64,000 nucleotides of DNA from VXLM01 sp034421575 (GTDB lineage Bacteria; Chloroflexota; Dehalococcoidia; Lucifugimonadales; VXLM01), in assembly GCA_034421575.1 (NCBI GenBank), contig DAOUKG010000066.1, positions 81,101 through 145,100 on the forward strand, read 5' to 3'. Positions 32,352 to 41,706 of this stretch are shown here, piece after piece. Below the pieces are notes generated by a model. That model worked only from the letters and a program-made list of their open reading frames with translations, ran no database searches and was not told where the DNA came from. Position 1 is the stretch's first letter. Each line of letters starts with the position of its first letter. The position numbers and the translations under genes were made by a program.

Positions 32352-32417
32352 TACAGCCGACTTCGACACTCGTAGTTTACGAGTCTCCCAAGACGGGCAA
32401 TCTCAACGAGGCCCTCG

Positions 32418-33176
32418 ATGACCGAATACCCTGAGCAAGAGTCCATCGGAAGGAAGATTGCCGGGCACATACGTGGCACGCTCATCGCGGGTGTGCTTAT
32501 CCTCGTTCCCATCGCAATTACCTATGTGCTGGTGGTTTGGGTCTTCAACAGCATCGATGGGCTTCTTCAGCCCCTGCTGGAGAGTATCACCGATCGTCAT
32601 ATACCCGGTCTTGGTTTGCTCGCCCTGATCATAATGGTCTATATCCTAGGACTCATCTGGACCAAGCGACTGGGCCGTCGAACGATCCGTACGCTCCAGC
32701 ACTTCTTGCTCAAGGTCCCCCTGATCGGCGCCGTCTACGGCCCGGCCAGGAAGCTCATCGAGTCGTTCACAGGCGATAGCACGGCGGGATTCAAAAGGGT
32801 GGTCGTCGTCGAGTACCCGAAGCAGGGCACCTGGATGATCGGGTTCCTCACGGGCATTGCCAACGTCGTGCCGGGCACGACCATGGGGGTGATTTATCTA
32901 CCCACGGCGCCCACTCCGAATTCGGGGTGGGTCGCGATGGTGCCAATCCAGAACATCTACGACACGACGATGACCGTTCAGGAGGCAATGACGATGGTGC
33001 TGTCCGGCGGGATATCATCGCCGGTGCAGATAGACCTCAAGCCGATGGACCCCCTCGAGGTGGCAGAGTTCGCGATGGTCGGATCGGAAGGAGCCACGCC
33101 CACGGTAAGACCCGAATCGGGAGTTTTCAACCTGCCTTTCATCAGCCGCGATGACGAAAGCGAAGAGAGTAGGTGA
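32418..33176 (+). CDS. DUF502 membrane protein
   Basis: 252 residues. Two N-terminal transmembrane helices (GTLIAGVLILVPIAITYVLVVWVF and GLGLLALIIMVYILGLIW) are followed by a soluble domain with VPLIGAVYGPARKLIESF, VVVVEYPKQGTWMIGFLTG and YLPTAPTPNSGWVAMVP, all typical of DUF502. The function is unknown in bacteria; plant members (COV) affect vascular patterning. A strong promoter precedes it, and the next gene begins 6 nt after its stop, suggesting an operon. Confidence 0.93.
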   Translation: MTEYPEQESIGRKIAGHIRGTLIAGVLILVPIAITYVLVVWVFNSIDGLLQPLLESITDRHIPGLGLLALIIMVYILGLIWTKRLGRRTIRTLQHFLLKVPLIGAVYGPARKLIESFTGDSTAGFKRVVVVEYPKQGTWMIGFLTGIANVVPGTTMGVIYLPTAPTPNSGWVAMVPIQNIYDTTMTVQEAMTMVLSGGISSPVQIDLKPMDPLEVAEFAMVGSEGATPTVRPESGVFNLPFISRDDESEESR

Positions 33177-33182
33177 CTTAAT

Positions 33183-33779
33183 ATGGGAGTCGATGCCAAC
33201 AAAGTCCGACTGACGGGAGAGAACTCGTTTCTGCGATTAGGTGAATCAGCCGAGGCCGACCCTACGACCAGCAACAGTCATTGGCGAATCGTTCACTCGC
33301 CAAAAGGGCCGGGACACGTCCTGTTTACCAAGGGCGAGTTGACGGGAGGTGAGGCCCGCATCTATTCCGACAACATCGACATGGCCCGCTGGCTTCAGGA
33401 AGGCGTGCAAGCCTCAATGGGCGACCAGTATGCCGGCGACATACCTATCATCGAGGCGGACTTTTGGAAGTCGGGCGACACCCTGTCGTTCTGGACCGAG
33501 TACGTCGAGTCTCGCGACGATCACATCATCCTGACCTGGTACGACCTCGGAGAGCCGGTGATGGTCGCGAATCCACCCGGCGAGAAGGAAGGACAACCTC
33601 ACGGAGTGTACAGCCTGCTCATACCGGCGGGACGCGCCCAAATGACGGTGAATGGCGTCGTTGCATCAGGCAAGGCCCACCCGCGACCTCTCGATGACTC
33701 CACCAACATCAGCACCTGCTGCATCGCCCTATCGGAAACGTGGACCATTCCGCGAGACCACGAGTGGGCATGCGAGTGA
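33183..33779 (+). CDS. Hypothetical protein downstream of DUF502
   Basis: 198 residues, no signal peptide or transmembrane segment. It looks like a compact, mostly beta protein (HWRIVHSPKGPGHVLFTKGELTGGEARIYSDNIDMARWLQ, SFWTEYVESRDDHIILTWYDLGEPVMVA) with a Cys-Cys pair near the end (STCCIALSETW). I do not recognise a family. It begins 6 nt after DUF502 with an AGGTGA ribosome site. Codon use resembles the neighbours, so it is probably native. Confidence 0.75.
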   Translation: MGVDANKVRLTGENSFLRLGESAEADPTTSNSHWRIVHSPKGPGHVLFTKGELTGGEARIYSDNIDMARWLQEGVQASMGDQYAGDIPIIEADFWKSGDTLSFWTEYVESRDDHIILTWYDLGEPVMVANPPGEKEGQPHGVYSLLIPAGRAQMTVNGVVASGKAHPRPLDDSTNISTCCIALSETWTIPRDHEWACE

Positions 33780-33789
33780 GGGGTTCGTT

Positions 33790-34983
33790 CTAGGGGGCCA
33801 CACCAGGTTTTGGCTCCCTATCGGGTCGCCGTCGCTGTGCCTCGAGCCACTTGCGCTTCTGCTCCCGCCGGGTCTTCTCGTCCGGGGGTACAAATCGTTG
33901 GTGGAACTTTGTGCGATACCCTTCGAAGGCACCGTCACGGATGGCCGCGCGCATCTCCTCCATCAGGCGCAGTATGAACCGTACGTTGTGGATCGTTGCC
34001 AGACGGAATGCCAGCAGCTCGTTGGCCCGGAAGAGGTGGTGGATGTAGCCTGCGGTGAAGGTCCGGCAAGCATAGCAGTCGCAGTCCTCCTCTATCGGCG
34101 ATTGCAGGTCTCGGAAGCGCGCCGAGTCCACGTTTATGCGACCCTCGCGAACGAAGAGCGCACCGTTGCGAGCGATTCGGGTGGGCAGCACGCAGTCGAA
34201 CATGTCGATGCCGCGCGCCACGGATTCGACAAGATCCTCCGGCGAACCAACTCCCATGAGGTAGCGTGGGCGGTCCGAGGGCAGCAGCTCCGTGGTGTGT
34301 CCAACCGTCTCTATCATCTCGCTCTTGGACTCTCCTACGCTCAGGCCACCAAGTGCGTACCCAGGGAATTCCAGTGCCGTGATCTGCGCGGCAGACCTCT
34401 CTCGGAGATCGAGGAATGTCCCGCCCTGAACGATGCCAAACAGCATCTGGTCGTCTCGTATTTGGGCGTCACGGCACCGCTCCGCCCATCGGGTTGTCTG
34501 CTCAACGGCGGCAGCCACACCGGCGCGGTCGCTGCCTCCCGGAGCGCAGACGTCAATGGGCATGATAACGTCCGCCCCGATGCCCTCCTGGTGCGCAATG
34601 ACCGATTCGGGACTGAACATGTGCTTGCTGCCGTCGATGTGGGACCTGAATTCGATACCCTCCTCGCTCATGGTCCTCAAGTGTTCGAGGCTGAAGCCTT
34701 GAAATCCTCCGCTGTCGGTCAGCGTGGGACCGTTCCATGCCATAAACGAGGCAAGTCCTCCCGAGTCCCGCACCGACTCAACCCCTGGGCGCAGGTACAG
34801 GTGGTACGTGTTGCCCAAGAGTATCGCTGCACCCATCGCGCGGAGGTCATTCGGGTCGACGGCCTTCACCGAGCCCTGTGTCGCCACGGGCATAAAGGCC
34901 GGAGTCGGAACGTCGCCATGGGGCGTGTGAAGCGTCCCAAGGCGGGCCTTGCCGTCCGTCTTGTGAAGATTGAAATCAGTCAT
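33790..34983 (-). CDS. tgt: tRNA-guanine transglycosylase (queuosine pathway)
   Basis: 397 residues. It exchanges G34 of GUN-anticodon tRNAs for preQ1. Motifs: MPVATQGSVKAV, LGNTYHLYLRPG, DSGGFQGFSL (usually FQVFSL), GIVQGG, YALGGLSVGES, the nucleophile region RGIDMFDCVLPTR and the zinc site CDCYACRTFTAGYIHHL. Relatives often read FDECTPYP where this protein has IDVCAPGG; Asp and Cys are kept. No other queuosine gene is in the window. Long plus-strand frames over it are antisense shadows. Confidence 0.95.
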   Translation of the reverse strand: MTDFNLHKTDGKARLGTLHTPHGDVPTPAFMPVATQGSVKAVDPNDLRAMGAAILLGNTYHLYLRPGVESVRDSGGLASFMAWNGPTLTDSGGFQGFSLEHLRTMSEEGIEFRSHIDGSKHMFSPESVIAHQEGIGADVIMPIDVCAPGGSDRAGVAAAVEQTTRWAERCRDAQIRDDQMLFGIVQGGTFLDLRERSAAQITALEFPGYALGGLSVGESKSEMIETVGHTTELLPSDRPRYLMGVGSPEDLVESVARGIDMFDCVLPTRIARNGALFVREGRINVDSARFRDLQSPIEEDCDCYACRTFTAGYIHHLFRANELLAFRLATIHNVRFILRLMEEMRAAIRDGAFEGYRTKFHQRFVPPDEKTRREQKRKWLEAQRRRPDREPKPGVAP

Positions 34984-35093
34984 CGAGTCTTGTGCCGGTC
35001 ACGCTGTTCTGTCCGGTAACGGTAGACGTGTGGATTCATCTTCATTATATGCCAGACATTTCGTAATCATTCTTTGCGGCGAAGCCGATTGAG

Positions 35094-35099
35094 TATAAT
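35094..35099 (+). promoter_or_regulatory. TATAAT -10 element upstream of alaS
   Basis: A perfect TATAAT lies 37 nt before the alaS ATG. No good -35 is found at the right distance. A second TATAAT on the minus strand (35044-35049) could serve tgt. Confidence 0.4.
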
Positions 35100-35135
35100 G
35101 AAGCTTCCAACAATGCCAATAGAAAGCGAACGCCG

Positions 35136-37796
35136 ATGAACTCGAACGAGATACGCGAACGATTCCTCAGCTACTTTGAATCGCAGGGGCACTCACGGGT
35201 TGCCAGCTCCTCGCTGATTCCCGTCGGAGACCCCACCCTGCTTCTGACCAACGCGGGCATGGTGCAGTTCAAGCCCTATTTCTCAGGTGAGGCAACGCCG
35301 CCGAACCGCCGGCTGACATCATCTCAGAAGTCCTTCCGAACGGTCGATATCGACGAGGTAGGCGATTCGACCCACCTGACCATGTTCGAGATGCTGGGGA
35401 ATTTCAGCTTCGGCGACTACTTCAAGGACGGGGCGATGGGGTTCGCGGTCAACTGCCTGGAAGCGGCTATGGGGCTGCCGAGAGAGAACTTCGCCGCTAC
35501 TGTCCATGAGGGCGACGACGAGGCTTACGAGCTCTGGCAGAAGCACGGCATCCCCGAAGAGCACGTTTACCGGTTCGGTGACGCCGACAACTGGTGGGGC
35601 CCTCCAATTCATGGTGAAGAGGGGCCATGCGGTCCGTGCGCCGAACTCCACTACGACTTCGGCGATGCCCGACCAGGCTGCGGTCAAGACGACTGCGGCC
35701 CCAACTGCGAGGACGTAAACCCGGAAACCGGCGAAATCTGCGAGCGCTACGTCGAGCTTTGGAACCTCGTTTTCATGCAGTTCTACCGCAATCCGGACGG
35801 CAGCATGCCTCCCCTGCCCCAGACCGGGATCGACACCGGCATGGGCTTCGAGCGTCTCGTTGTCGTCCTGCAGGACGCCAGGGACATCTATGAGACGGAC
35901 CTTTTCCTGCCCTTAATTCGCAAGGTCGAGGCAATTTCCGGTCACAAGTCCGATGAGAGCCCAGAGGTGCGGCAGGCGATGCGCGTCGTCGCCGAGCATG
36001 GCCGGAGTTCGGCGTTTCTCATAGCGGACGGCGTGGTCCCCTCCAATGACGGGCGGGGCTACGTACTCAGGCGGCTGGTACGAAGGGCCATTCGTCACGC
36101 CCGCAGGCTGGGAATGGACGACCCGTTCCTGGGCGAGATAGCGGACGCCGTAACCGACATCATGGGGGACGCCTACCCGGAACTCCGAAACAACCGCGAT
36201 TTCGTGCAGACGGTCATCAAACTGGAGGAAGAGCGCTTCCTCTCGGTCTTCCAGAACGGCTACGCGATGCTGAACGACGCCCTTGAGGGAGCGGACTCCC
36301 TAACTGGTGAGACGGCCTTTCGGCTGTGGGACACGTACGGATTTCCGATTGAAATGACCCAGGAAATCGCAGAGGAAAGTGGCGTCGGCGTGGACATGGA
36401 GGGCTTCGAAAGCCACATGGCCGAACAGCGTGATCGCGCACGCGCAGGCGCGACGTTCGGCGCAGACCGCACGAAGATACGGCAGTACGAGAGCCTTGGC
36501 GTCGGCGGAGTGAATTTCCTCGGATACGAGTCGCTGGTGTCTCACTCCGTGGCAGTCGGCATGATTTCAGGCGGCGAGGTCGTGGGTGAAGTCAGCGAGG
36601 GAGACGAGGTCGAGATCGCCTTAGTCGAAACGTCGTTCTACCCGGAGGGCGGCGGTCAAATCGGAGATGCAGGCGAGATGATCGGCCCTGAGGGCAAGAT
36701 CGTCATCCACGACACCCAGAGGGTAATGCCCGACCTTATCATGCACTTCGGCAAGGTGACGCAGGGGAAGATTGCGCTGGGGCAGACAATCGACGCTTAC
36801 GTCGATCCCGTGCGCCGGGAAGATACCGCAAGGAATCACACGGCTACACACCTGCTTCACGCGGCATTGCGTGAAGTGCTGGGGGCGCATGTTCGACAGG
36901 CCGGTTCGCTCGTGGCGCCCGACAGGCTCCGCTTCGACTTCTCCCACGTCGAACCCGTGACGCCCGAAGAGATGCGGCAGATACAGTTTCTTGTCAACGA
37001 GAAAATTCGCCACAACGCTACGGTGACGAAATCGGAGGACAGGTACTCCAACGCCATCGAGCGCGGCGCACTGGCGTTCTTTGGCGATAAGTACGAGGAC
37101 ACCGTCCGCCTCATCGAAATCGCAAACGGCGCCACGTTCAGCTTCGAGGTCTGCGGCGGCACACACGTGGCGCGGACGGGGGAACTCGGCTCAGTCTTCG
37201 TGCTCGGGGAATCGAGCATCGGGGCGGGAATGCGCCGAATCGAGGCCACGAGCGGACGGGGGGCGGAACGCGTCGTCAATGAGCGAATTCATGCGACGAA
37301 TGCCGTGGCCACCAAGCTCCAGACCCCGATAGCCGATATCGAAGGGCGAATCGACGGGCTGCTCGACGAACTGTCCCAGCTGCGTCGCGAGAAGGAGACA
37401 CTGGAGCGCAAGCTATCGCTCACATCCGCAAGCGACCTGCTGGATGGACGGGAGGAAGTCGGAGGCGTTTCCGTCTTGGCGGCTCAAGTAGATGCCGCGA
37501 ACGTGGACGCGATGCGGGAAATGGGTGACTGGCTCCGAGACAAGATGGGCAGCGGCGTTGTCGTCCTGGGGTCCGTCATAAACGACCGTCCCCTGCTCAT
37601 ATCGATGGTTACTCCCGATCTTCGTTCGTCGGGACTCGACGCTTCCCAGATAGTTCGCGGCGCGGCCAAGGTCATCGGCGGAGGCGGCGGAGGCCGACCC
37701 GATACCGCGCAGGCAGGGGGACGAGACGCATCCAAGCTCGGCGACGCGCTCGGTCTCGTGCCCAGCCTCGTAGAAGAGCAGATGGGCCAAGATTGA
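35136..37796 (+). CDS. alaS: Alanyl-tRNA synthetase
   Basis: 886 residues, full length. The class II catalytic core is at the N-terminus (RERFLSYFESQGHSRVASSSLIP, GMVQFKPYF, LPQTGIDTGMGFERL). The editing domain carries HTATHLLHAALREVLG (the HxxxH metal site) and CGGTHVARTGELG. The C-Ala region ends in the Gly-rich GGGGGRPDTAQAGG. No T-box leader is evident upstream. ruvX overlaps its stop codon. Confidence 0.97.
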   Translation: MNSNEIRERFLSYFESQGHSRVASSSLIPVGDPTLLLTNAGMVQFKPYFSGEATPPNRRLTSSQKSFRTVDIDEVGDSTHLTMFEMLGNFSFGDYFKDGAMGFAVNCLEAAMGLPRENFAATVHEGDDEAYELWQKHGIPEEHVYRFGDADNWWGPPIHGEEGPCGPCAELHYDFGDARPGCGQDDCGPNCEDVNPETGEICERYVELWNLVFMQFYRNPDGSMPPLPQTGIDTGMGFERLVVVLQDARDIYETDLFLPLIRKVEAISGHKSDESPEVRQAMRVVAEHGRSSAFLIADGVVPSNDGRGYVLRRLVRRAIRHARRLGMDDPFLGEIADAVTDIMGDAYPELRNNRDFVQTVIKLEEERFLSVFQNGYAMLNDALEGADSLTGETAFRLWDTYGFPIEMTQEIAEESGVGVDMEGFESHMAEQRDRARAGATFGADRTKIRQYESLGVGGVNFLGYESLVSHSVAVGMISGGEVVGEVSEGDEVEIALVETSFYPEGGGQIGDAGEMIGPEGKIVIHDTQRVMPDLIMHFGKVTQGKIALGQTIDAYVDPVRREDTARNHTATHLLHAALREVLGAHVRQAGSLVAPDRLRFDFSHVEPVTPEEMRQIQFLVNEKIRHNATVTKSEDRYSNAIERGALAFFGDKYEDTVRLIEIANGATFSFEVCGGTHVARTGELGSVFVLGESSIGAGMRRIEATSGRGAERVVNERIHATNAVATKLQTPIADIEGRIDGLLDELSQLRREKETLERKLSLTSASDLLDGREEVGGVSVLAAQVDAANVDAMREMGDWLRDKMGSGVVVLGSVINDRPLLISMVTPDLRSSGLDASQIVRGAAKVIGGGGGGRPDTAQAGGRDASKLGDALGLVPSLVEEQMGQD

Positions 37797-38209
37797 GGAT
37801 ACTGGCGCTTGACGTTGGAGACAAACGCATCGGCGTCGCCGTCAGCGACCCTCTGGGCGTACTCGCGTCGCCCCTGACCGCGATCGAGCGCAGGTCGGAC
37901 GCCTCCTCCATCGACGCGATCCTGGAGGTTCTGAGCCGAGAGGAAGCGGCTGAGCTCGTTGTAGGTCTCCCCATCTCGCTCAGGGGTGGACACAGTGCTC
38001 AGACGAATTCCGTTGCCGCGTTCGTGCGGAAGCTTGAGGAACGTTCCCCTGTTCCTGTGACCACAGTGGACGAGAGGTATTCCACCGTTGAGGCAGAGCG
38101 ACTCCTGAGCCAGTCCAAGCCCACGAGGTCGCGGAGTCGCGGCGAAATCGACGCCGCAGCGGCGGCGGTCATTTTGCAGACCTATCTCGATAGTCGATCT
38201 TCCGCCTAG
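37793..38209 (+). CDS. ruvX: Putative pre-16S rRNA nuclease / Holliday junction resolvase YqgF
   Basis: 138 residues with an RNase H fold. Conserved acidic motifs: LALDVGDKRIGVAVSD, VVGLPISLRG, VTTVDERYSTVEAERLL and EIDAAAAAVILQTYL. It starts with TTG overlapping the alaS TGA by 4 nt, so translation is probably coupled. YqgF proteins mature the 5' end of 16S rRNA. alaS-yqgF adjacency is common in bacteria. Confidence 0.94.
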   Translation: MRILALDVGDKRIGVAVSDPLGVLASPLTAIERRSDASSIDAILEVLSREEAAELVVGLPISLRGGHSAQTNSVAAFVRKLEERSPVPVTTVDERYSTVEAERLLSQSKPTRSRSRGEIDAAAAAVILQTYLDSRSSA

Positions 38210-38323
38210 TCGTGGCCAATCGGCGGGCTACTCAGGCCGCTGCGCTACTGTTTCGAGTCCCAAGGTCGCCAAGTTCGTCCATGCCGTCTGATATACTACG
38301 GCCACATTGATCCGGGACACCTG

Positions 38324-39160
38324 ATGGCCAAGCAACTCGGCGTCATTGGATATCCGCTCTCTCACACCCTGTCGCCCGTATTTCAGCAGGCGGCACTCGA
38401 CTACCACGCGATTCCGGCAACATACTCGGCATGGCCGACACCTCCGGAGTCCCTAGACGATGCCGTTGAGAGCTTTCGTGGAACGAAATACCTCGGATTC
38501 AATATTACGATTCCCCACAAGCAACGGCTGTTGGAATTGGTCGATGAAGTGGATGACATGGCCCGTGACATCGGCGCCGTAAACACCGTCGTCAACCGGG
38601 AAGGAATGCTGACCGGCTACAACACGGACGCCTATGGTTTCGTCAAAAGCCTCGGGGAAAAGGCGGGGTTTGAGCCGAGGGGGAAGGTTGTACTTCTCCT
38701 TGGGGCAGGTGGCGCCGCGCGAGCTGCCGCCTACGCCCTCGCGGCGGAAGGCGTCGAGGCGCTCACGATCGCCAACAGAACTATCGCTCGTGCGGAGGCC
38801 CTTGCGGAGGATGTTGCCCCGCGCCTCAGGGCAGTCAACGCAGTCGCGCTTGAGAACGCGCCGCATGAAGTCGATCTGATCGTCAACTCCACGTCGGTGG
38901 GCATGGCTTCCAGCGATGGCGCGGGACAATCTCCATTGCAGGGAAGCTCGATTCGTCAAGGAACGCTGGTGTATGACATGGTATACACTCCGGCATTGAC
39001 CCCCCTGCTGCAATGTGCCCAGAGGGCGGGTGCGCAGGTCTTGGGAGGCCTGTGGATGTTGATCTACCAGGGAGCGGCCTCCTTTGAGCTTTGGACCGGC
39101 AAGCAGGCCCCCACGGATGTAATGTACCAAGCAGCCCAACAAGCTCTAGATAAGAAATAG
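38324..39160 (+). CDS. aroE: Shikimate dehydrogenase
   Basis: 278 residues. It reduces 3-dehydroshikimate with NADPH. Substrate-site motifs: IGYPLSHTLSPVFQQAAL, NITIPHKQRLLELVD with the catalytic Lys, NTVVNREG and GYNTDAYGF. The cofactor domain has LLGAGGAARAAAYAL and ANRT, and GGLWMLIYQGAASFELW closes it. It precedes the fused aroK-aroB by 10 nt, forming a shikimate-pathway operon. A TATACT (38292-38297) lies upstream. Confidence 0.96.
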   Translation: MAKQLGVIGYPLSHTLSPVFQQAALDYHAIPATYSAWPTPPESLDDAVESFRGTKYLGFNITIPHKQRLLELVDEVDDMARDIGAVNTVVNREGMLTGYNTDAYGFVKSLGEKAGFEPRGKVVLLLGAGGAARAAAYALAAEGVEALTIANRTIARAEALAEDVAPRLRAVNAVALENAPHEVDLIVNSTSVGMASSDGAGQSPLQGSSIRQGTLVYDMVYTPALTPLLQCAQRAGAQVLGGLWMLIYQGAASFELWTGKQAPTDVMYQAAQQALDKK

Positions 39161-39170
39161 CAAGAGATCA

Positions 39171-40823
39171 ATGGGACCGAATATCTACCTGACAGGATTC
39201 TCCGGCAGCGGCAAGACGACCGTCGGCAAGCAGGTCGCGGCCATGACCGGTTGGAAGTATCGCGACACTGACGATGAAATCGTCGCGGCGACGGGCCGCG
39301 CCATCGAGGATATCTTTCGCGATGACGGCGAGGAGGCGTTCCGGCAGTTGGAGCGCAGCATCTTGGAATCGGTGTCAAAGGGAGAACGACAGGTAGTCTC
39401 CACAGGCGGCGGCATCGTGGTCGACGAGGAAAATCGGCGAACGATGGATTCAACCGGAATCATCGTCTGTCTCGAAGCACGCGCGGATACCATCTACCGT
39501 AGATTGTCCGGCTCGCATGAGACCCATGACGAACAGGTGGTGCGCCCTCTCTTGCAGGACTCCGATCCGTTACGGCGCATCATCAGCCTGAAGGCCGAGA
39601 GACAGCCCATCTACGCTCTTGCCCATTGGACGGTGCATACCGACGATCTTTCCGTCAATGAGGCAGCATCCGAGGTTGTGAGGGCGAGAGATATGTTCTC
39701 AAACAGGGGACTTTCGGGACCGGCCCATGACGCCGACCTTGCGGCAACGGTGCGTACATCGTCGGGCGATTACCCTGTCTGGGTCGGCTGGGGCCTCTCC
39801 CAAACGGTCGGCGAGCGAGTGAAGACCCTGATAGACCCGGGGGCCGCGTACGTCATTACCGACAACTTCGTACACCGATACGCTCGGACCGTGCAGATGT
39901 CGATGGAGGCGGCGGGAATTCCGAGTCACATCTTCGTAATGGAGTCCGGTGAAAGGCACAAGAGCCTCGACACGCTGACGCACATTTATCGATGGCTGGC
40001 GGAAAGAAAGGCGGAGCGCGGTCACCTGATCGTGGCCGTTGGCGGAGGTGTCGTCGGCGACGTGGCGGGATACGCCGCAGCGACGTATTTGCGAGGGATG
40101 CCGGTAGTGCAGTCCCCGACGACCCTGGTGGCGATGATGGACGCGGCGGTTGGTGGGAAGACGGCTGTAGACCTTCCCGAAGGTAAGAACCTCGTGGGCG
40201 CGTTCAAGCAGCCGGAGTTTGTTCTCGCCGACGTGGAGGCCCTTGCCACTCTCCCAGAGCGAGCATTGGTTTCCGGTTGGGCCGAGGCGATCAAGCACGC
40301 ACTCATCCTGGATGAGCCTCTGCTGCGCGTGTTCGAGGAGAACGCAGAGTCGATTGGCTCGCTGGAGCCGGAGACCGCAAGCGACGCCCTTCGGCGCAGT
40401 GTGGCAATAAAGGCCGACGTGGTATCGCGAGATGAGCGAGAAACGCTGGGCATTCGCGCGCTCCTGAATTACGGACACACCACCGCTCACGCCCTCGAGG
40501 CGGTCACAGGCTATGAACGCTATCTACACGGCGAAGCGGTGTCCATCGGCATGATGGCGGCGGCCGACATCTCCAACCGGATGGGCCTCTTGTCCGATGC
40601 CGACGTTCAGCGCCAACGCTCCGTGCTGGAGGCATACGGGCTGCCTCTGACCTATCGAGACGTGGACCCCGCCGCCATAAGAGCAGCCATGAGCATGGAC
40701 AAGAAGACGGTTGGCGGAAGGATACGATGGGTACTATTGGACGGAATCGGCCATGCTGTCACAAGAAGCGACGTTCCGCCCGAGTTTATTGACAGAGCAC
40801 TCAGAGGGGTTTCAGAGCAATGA
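39171..40823 (+). CDS. aroKB: Bifunctional shikimate kinase / 3-dehydroquinate synthase
   Basis: 550 residues, two enzymes in one chain. Residues 1-175 are a shikimate kinase: P-loop LTGFSGSGKTTVGKQ, DTDDEIVAATGRAIEDIF, STGGGIVV and the lid RPLLQ. Residues about 190-550 are DHQ synthase: ESGERHKSLDTL, VAVGGGVVGDVAGYAAATYL, GKTAVDLPEGKNLVGAF, WAEAIKHALI and zinc ligands in NYGHTTAHALE and LHGEAVSIGM. The enzymes catalyse steps 5 and 2 of the pathway, not consecutive steps, so channelling is not the obvious reason for fusion. The fusion is seen in some other bacteria. aroE is directly upstream. Confidence 0.95.
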   Translation: MGPNIYLTGFSGSGKTTVGKQVAAMTGWKYRDTDDEIVAATGRAIEDIFRDDGEEAFRQLERSILESVSKGERQVVSTGGGIVVDEENRRTMDSTGIIVCLEARADTIYRRLSGSHETHDEQVVRPLLQDSDPLRRIISLKAERQPIYALAHWTVHTDDLSVNEAASEVVRARDMFSNRGLSGPAHDADLAATVRTSSGDYPVWVGWGLSQTVGERVKTLIDPGAAYVITDNFVHRYARTVQMSMEAAGIPSHIFVMESGERHKSLDTLTHIYRWLAERKAERGHLIVAVGGGVVGDVAGYAAATYLRGMPVVQSPTTLVAMMDAAVGGKTAVDLPEGKNLVGAFKQPEFVLADVEALATLPERALVSGWAEAIKHALILDEPLLRVFEENAESIGSLEPETASDALRRSVAIKADVVSRDERETLGIRALLNYGHTTAHALEAVTGYERYLHGEAVSIGMMAAADISNRMGLLSDADVQRQRSVLEAYGLPLTYRDVDPAAIRAAMSMDKKTVGGRIRWVLLDGIGHAVTRSDVPPEFIDRALRGVSEQ

Positions 40824-40846
40824 GACTGTGGGCGTAAGTTCGCCAG

Positions 40847-41677
40847 ATGGTTGAATGGCTGGCGCTGGTGATCATTGGCTGCGCTACGGCAGCGTTCGGT
40901 GTCATGGTCGGCACCGGCGGCGGCATTATCTTCGTTCCCATGTTGCTGCTGTTCTTCAATCTCGAACCGGAGATCGCCGCCGGGACATCGCTCACACTGG
41001 TTGCCATGAACAGTTTCGCGGGTACAGTCACCTATACACGCCTCGGCTTTGTAGACTTGAGAAGCGGTATTCTCTTTGCCGCGGTGGCGATCCCGGGATC
41101 AGTCATTGCTCCGTTCATGGTCTCCAAGGTCGGCGGCGAGTGGTTTCGCATTCTCTTCGGCATGCTGCTCTTGATTCTCGCCACACAACTGCTCCTTAGA
41201 TCCTATATGCCGAAGGGTGTGACAAAGCCCAAGAGAATGCGGTCCTTCAGGTCGTTCATCAAGGAGCGCCGAATAGAGACCAAGCGCGGGCAGCGGTTCC
41301 GCTACCATTTCAATGAGCCGCTGGCGACATCGACGAATTTCGCCATTGGATTCATGTCAGCCTTCTTCGGTACGGGCGGAGGGTTCTTGAGGACTCCTCT
41401 ACTCGTGGGCATGTTCAACTTCCCGGTTCGGGTCGCCGTGGCGACATCGGTATTCTCCCTTTCGTTCTACTCGACCGTCGGCTCCGTTGTCCATGCCTCC
41501 CTATTTCACGTCCAATGGTTCCCGACGGTACTGTTCGCCGGCACCGGCATACTCATTGGCGGGCAGATAGGCGCGCGGCTTGCAGTGCGAGTCCAGAGCG
41601 CTTGGCTCGTAAGGCTGCTCGTCATGCTTCTGTTCGTAATGGGCGGGCAGGTACTCTTCGAAGGCATTCGCGGCTAG
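40847..41677 (+). CDS. TauE/SafE family membrane permease
   Basis: 276 residues with about eight hydrophobic helices in two halves. The Gly-rich motifs of the family occur twice: FGVMVGTGGGIIFVPMLLLFFN and AFFGTGGGFLRTPLLVG. Members export or import sulfite, sulfoacetate, taurine-related or other small anions. Substrate is unknown; the neighbouring M19 dipeptidase begins 29 nt downstream and may be cotranscribed. Confidence 0.9.
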   Translation: MVEWLALVIIGCATAAFGVMVGTGGGIIFVPMLLLFFNLEPEIAAGTSLTLVAMNSFAGTVTYTRLGFVDLRSGILFAAVAIPGSVIAPFMVSKVGGEWFRILFGMLLLILATQLLLRSYMPKGVTKPKRMRSFRSFIKERRIETKRGQRFRYHFNEPLATSTNFAIGFMSAFFGTGGGFLRTPLLVGMFNFPVRVAVATSVFSLSFYSTVGSVVHASLFHVQWFPTVLFAGTGILIGGQIGARLAVRVQSAWLVRLLVMLLFVMGGQVLFEGIRG

Positions 41678-41706
41678 AGACCATTCAATTCTCTCAAGGA
41701 GACGTC

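Noticed and set aside
33652..35019. Plus-strand open frame of 455 codons
   Set aside because: Antisense to tgt; high-GC codon bias opens the opposite frame. No domain in the translation.
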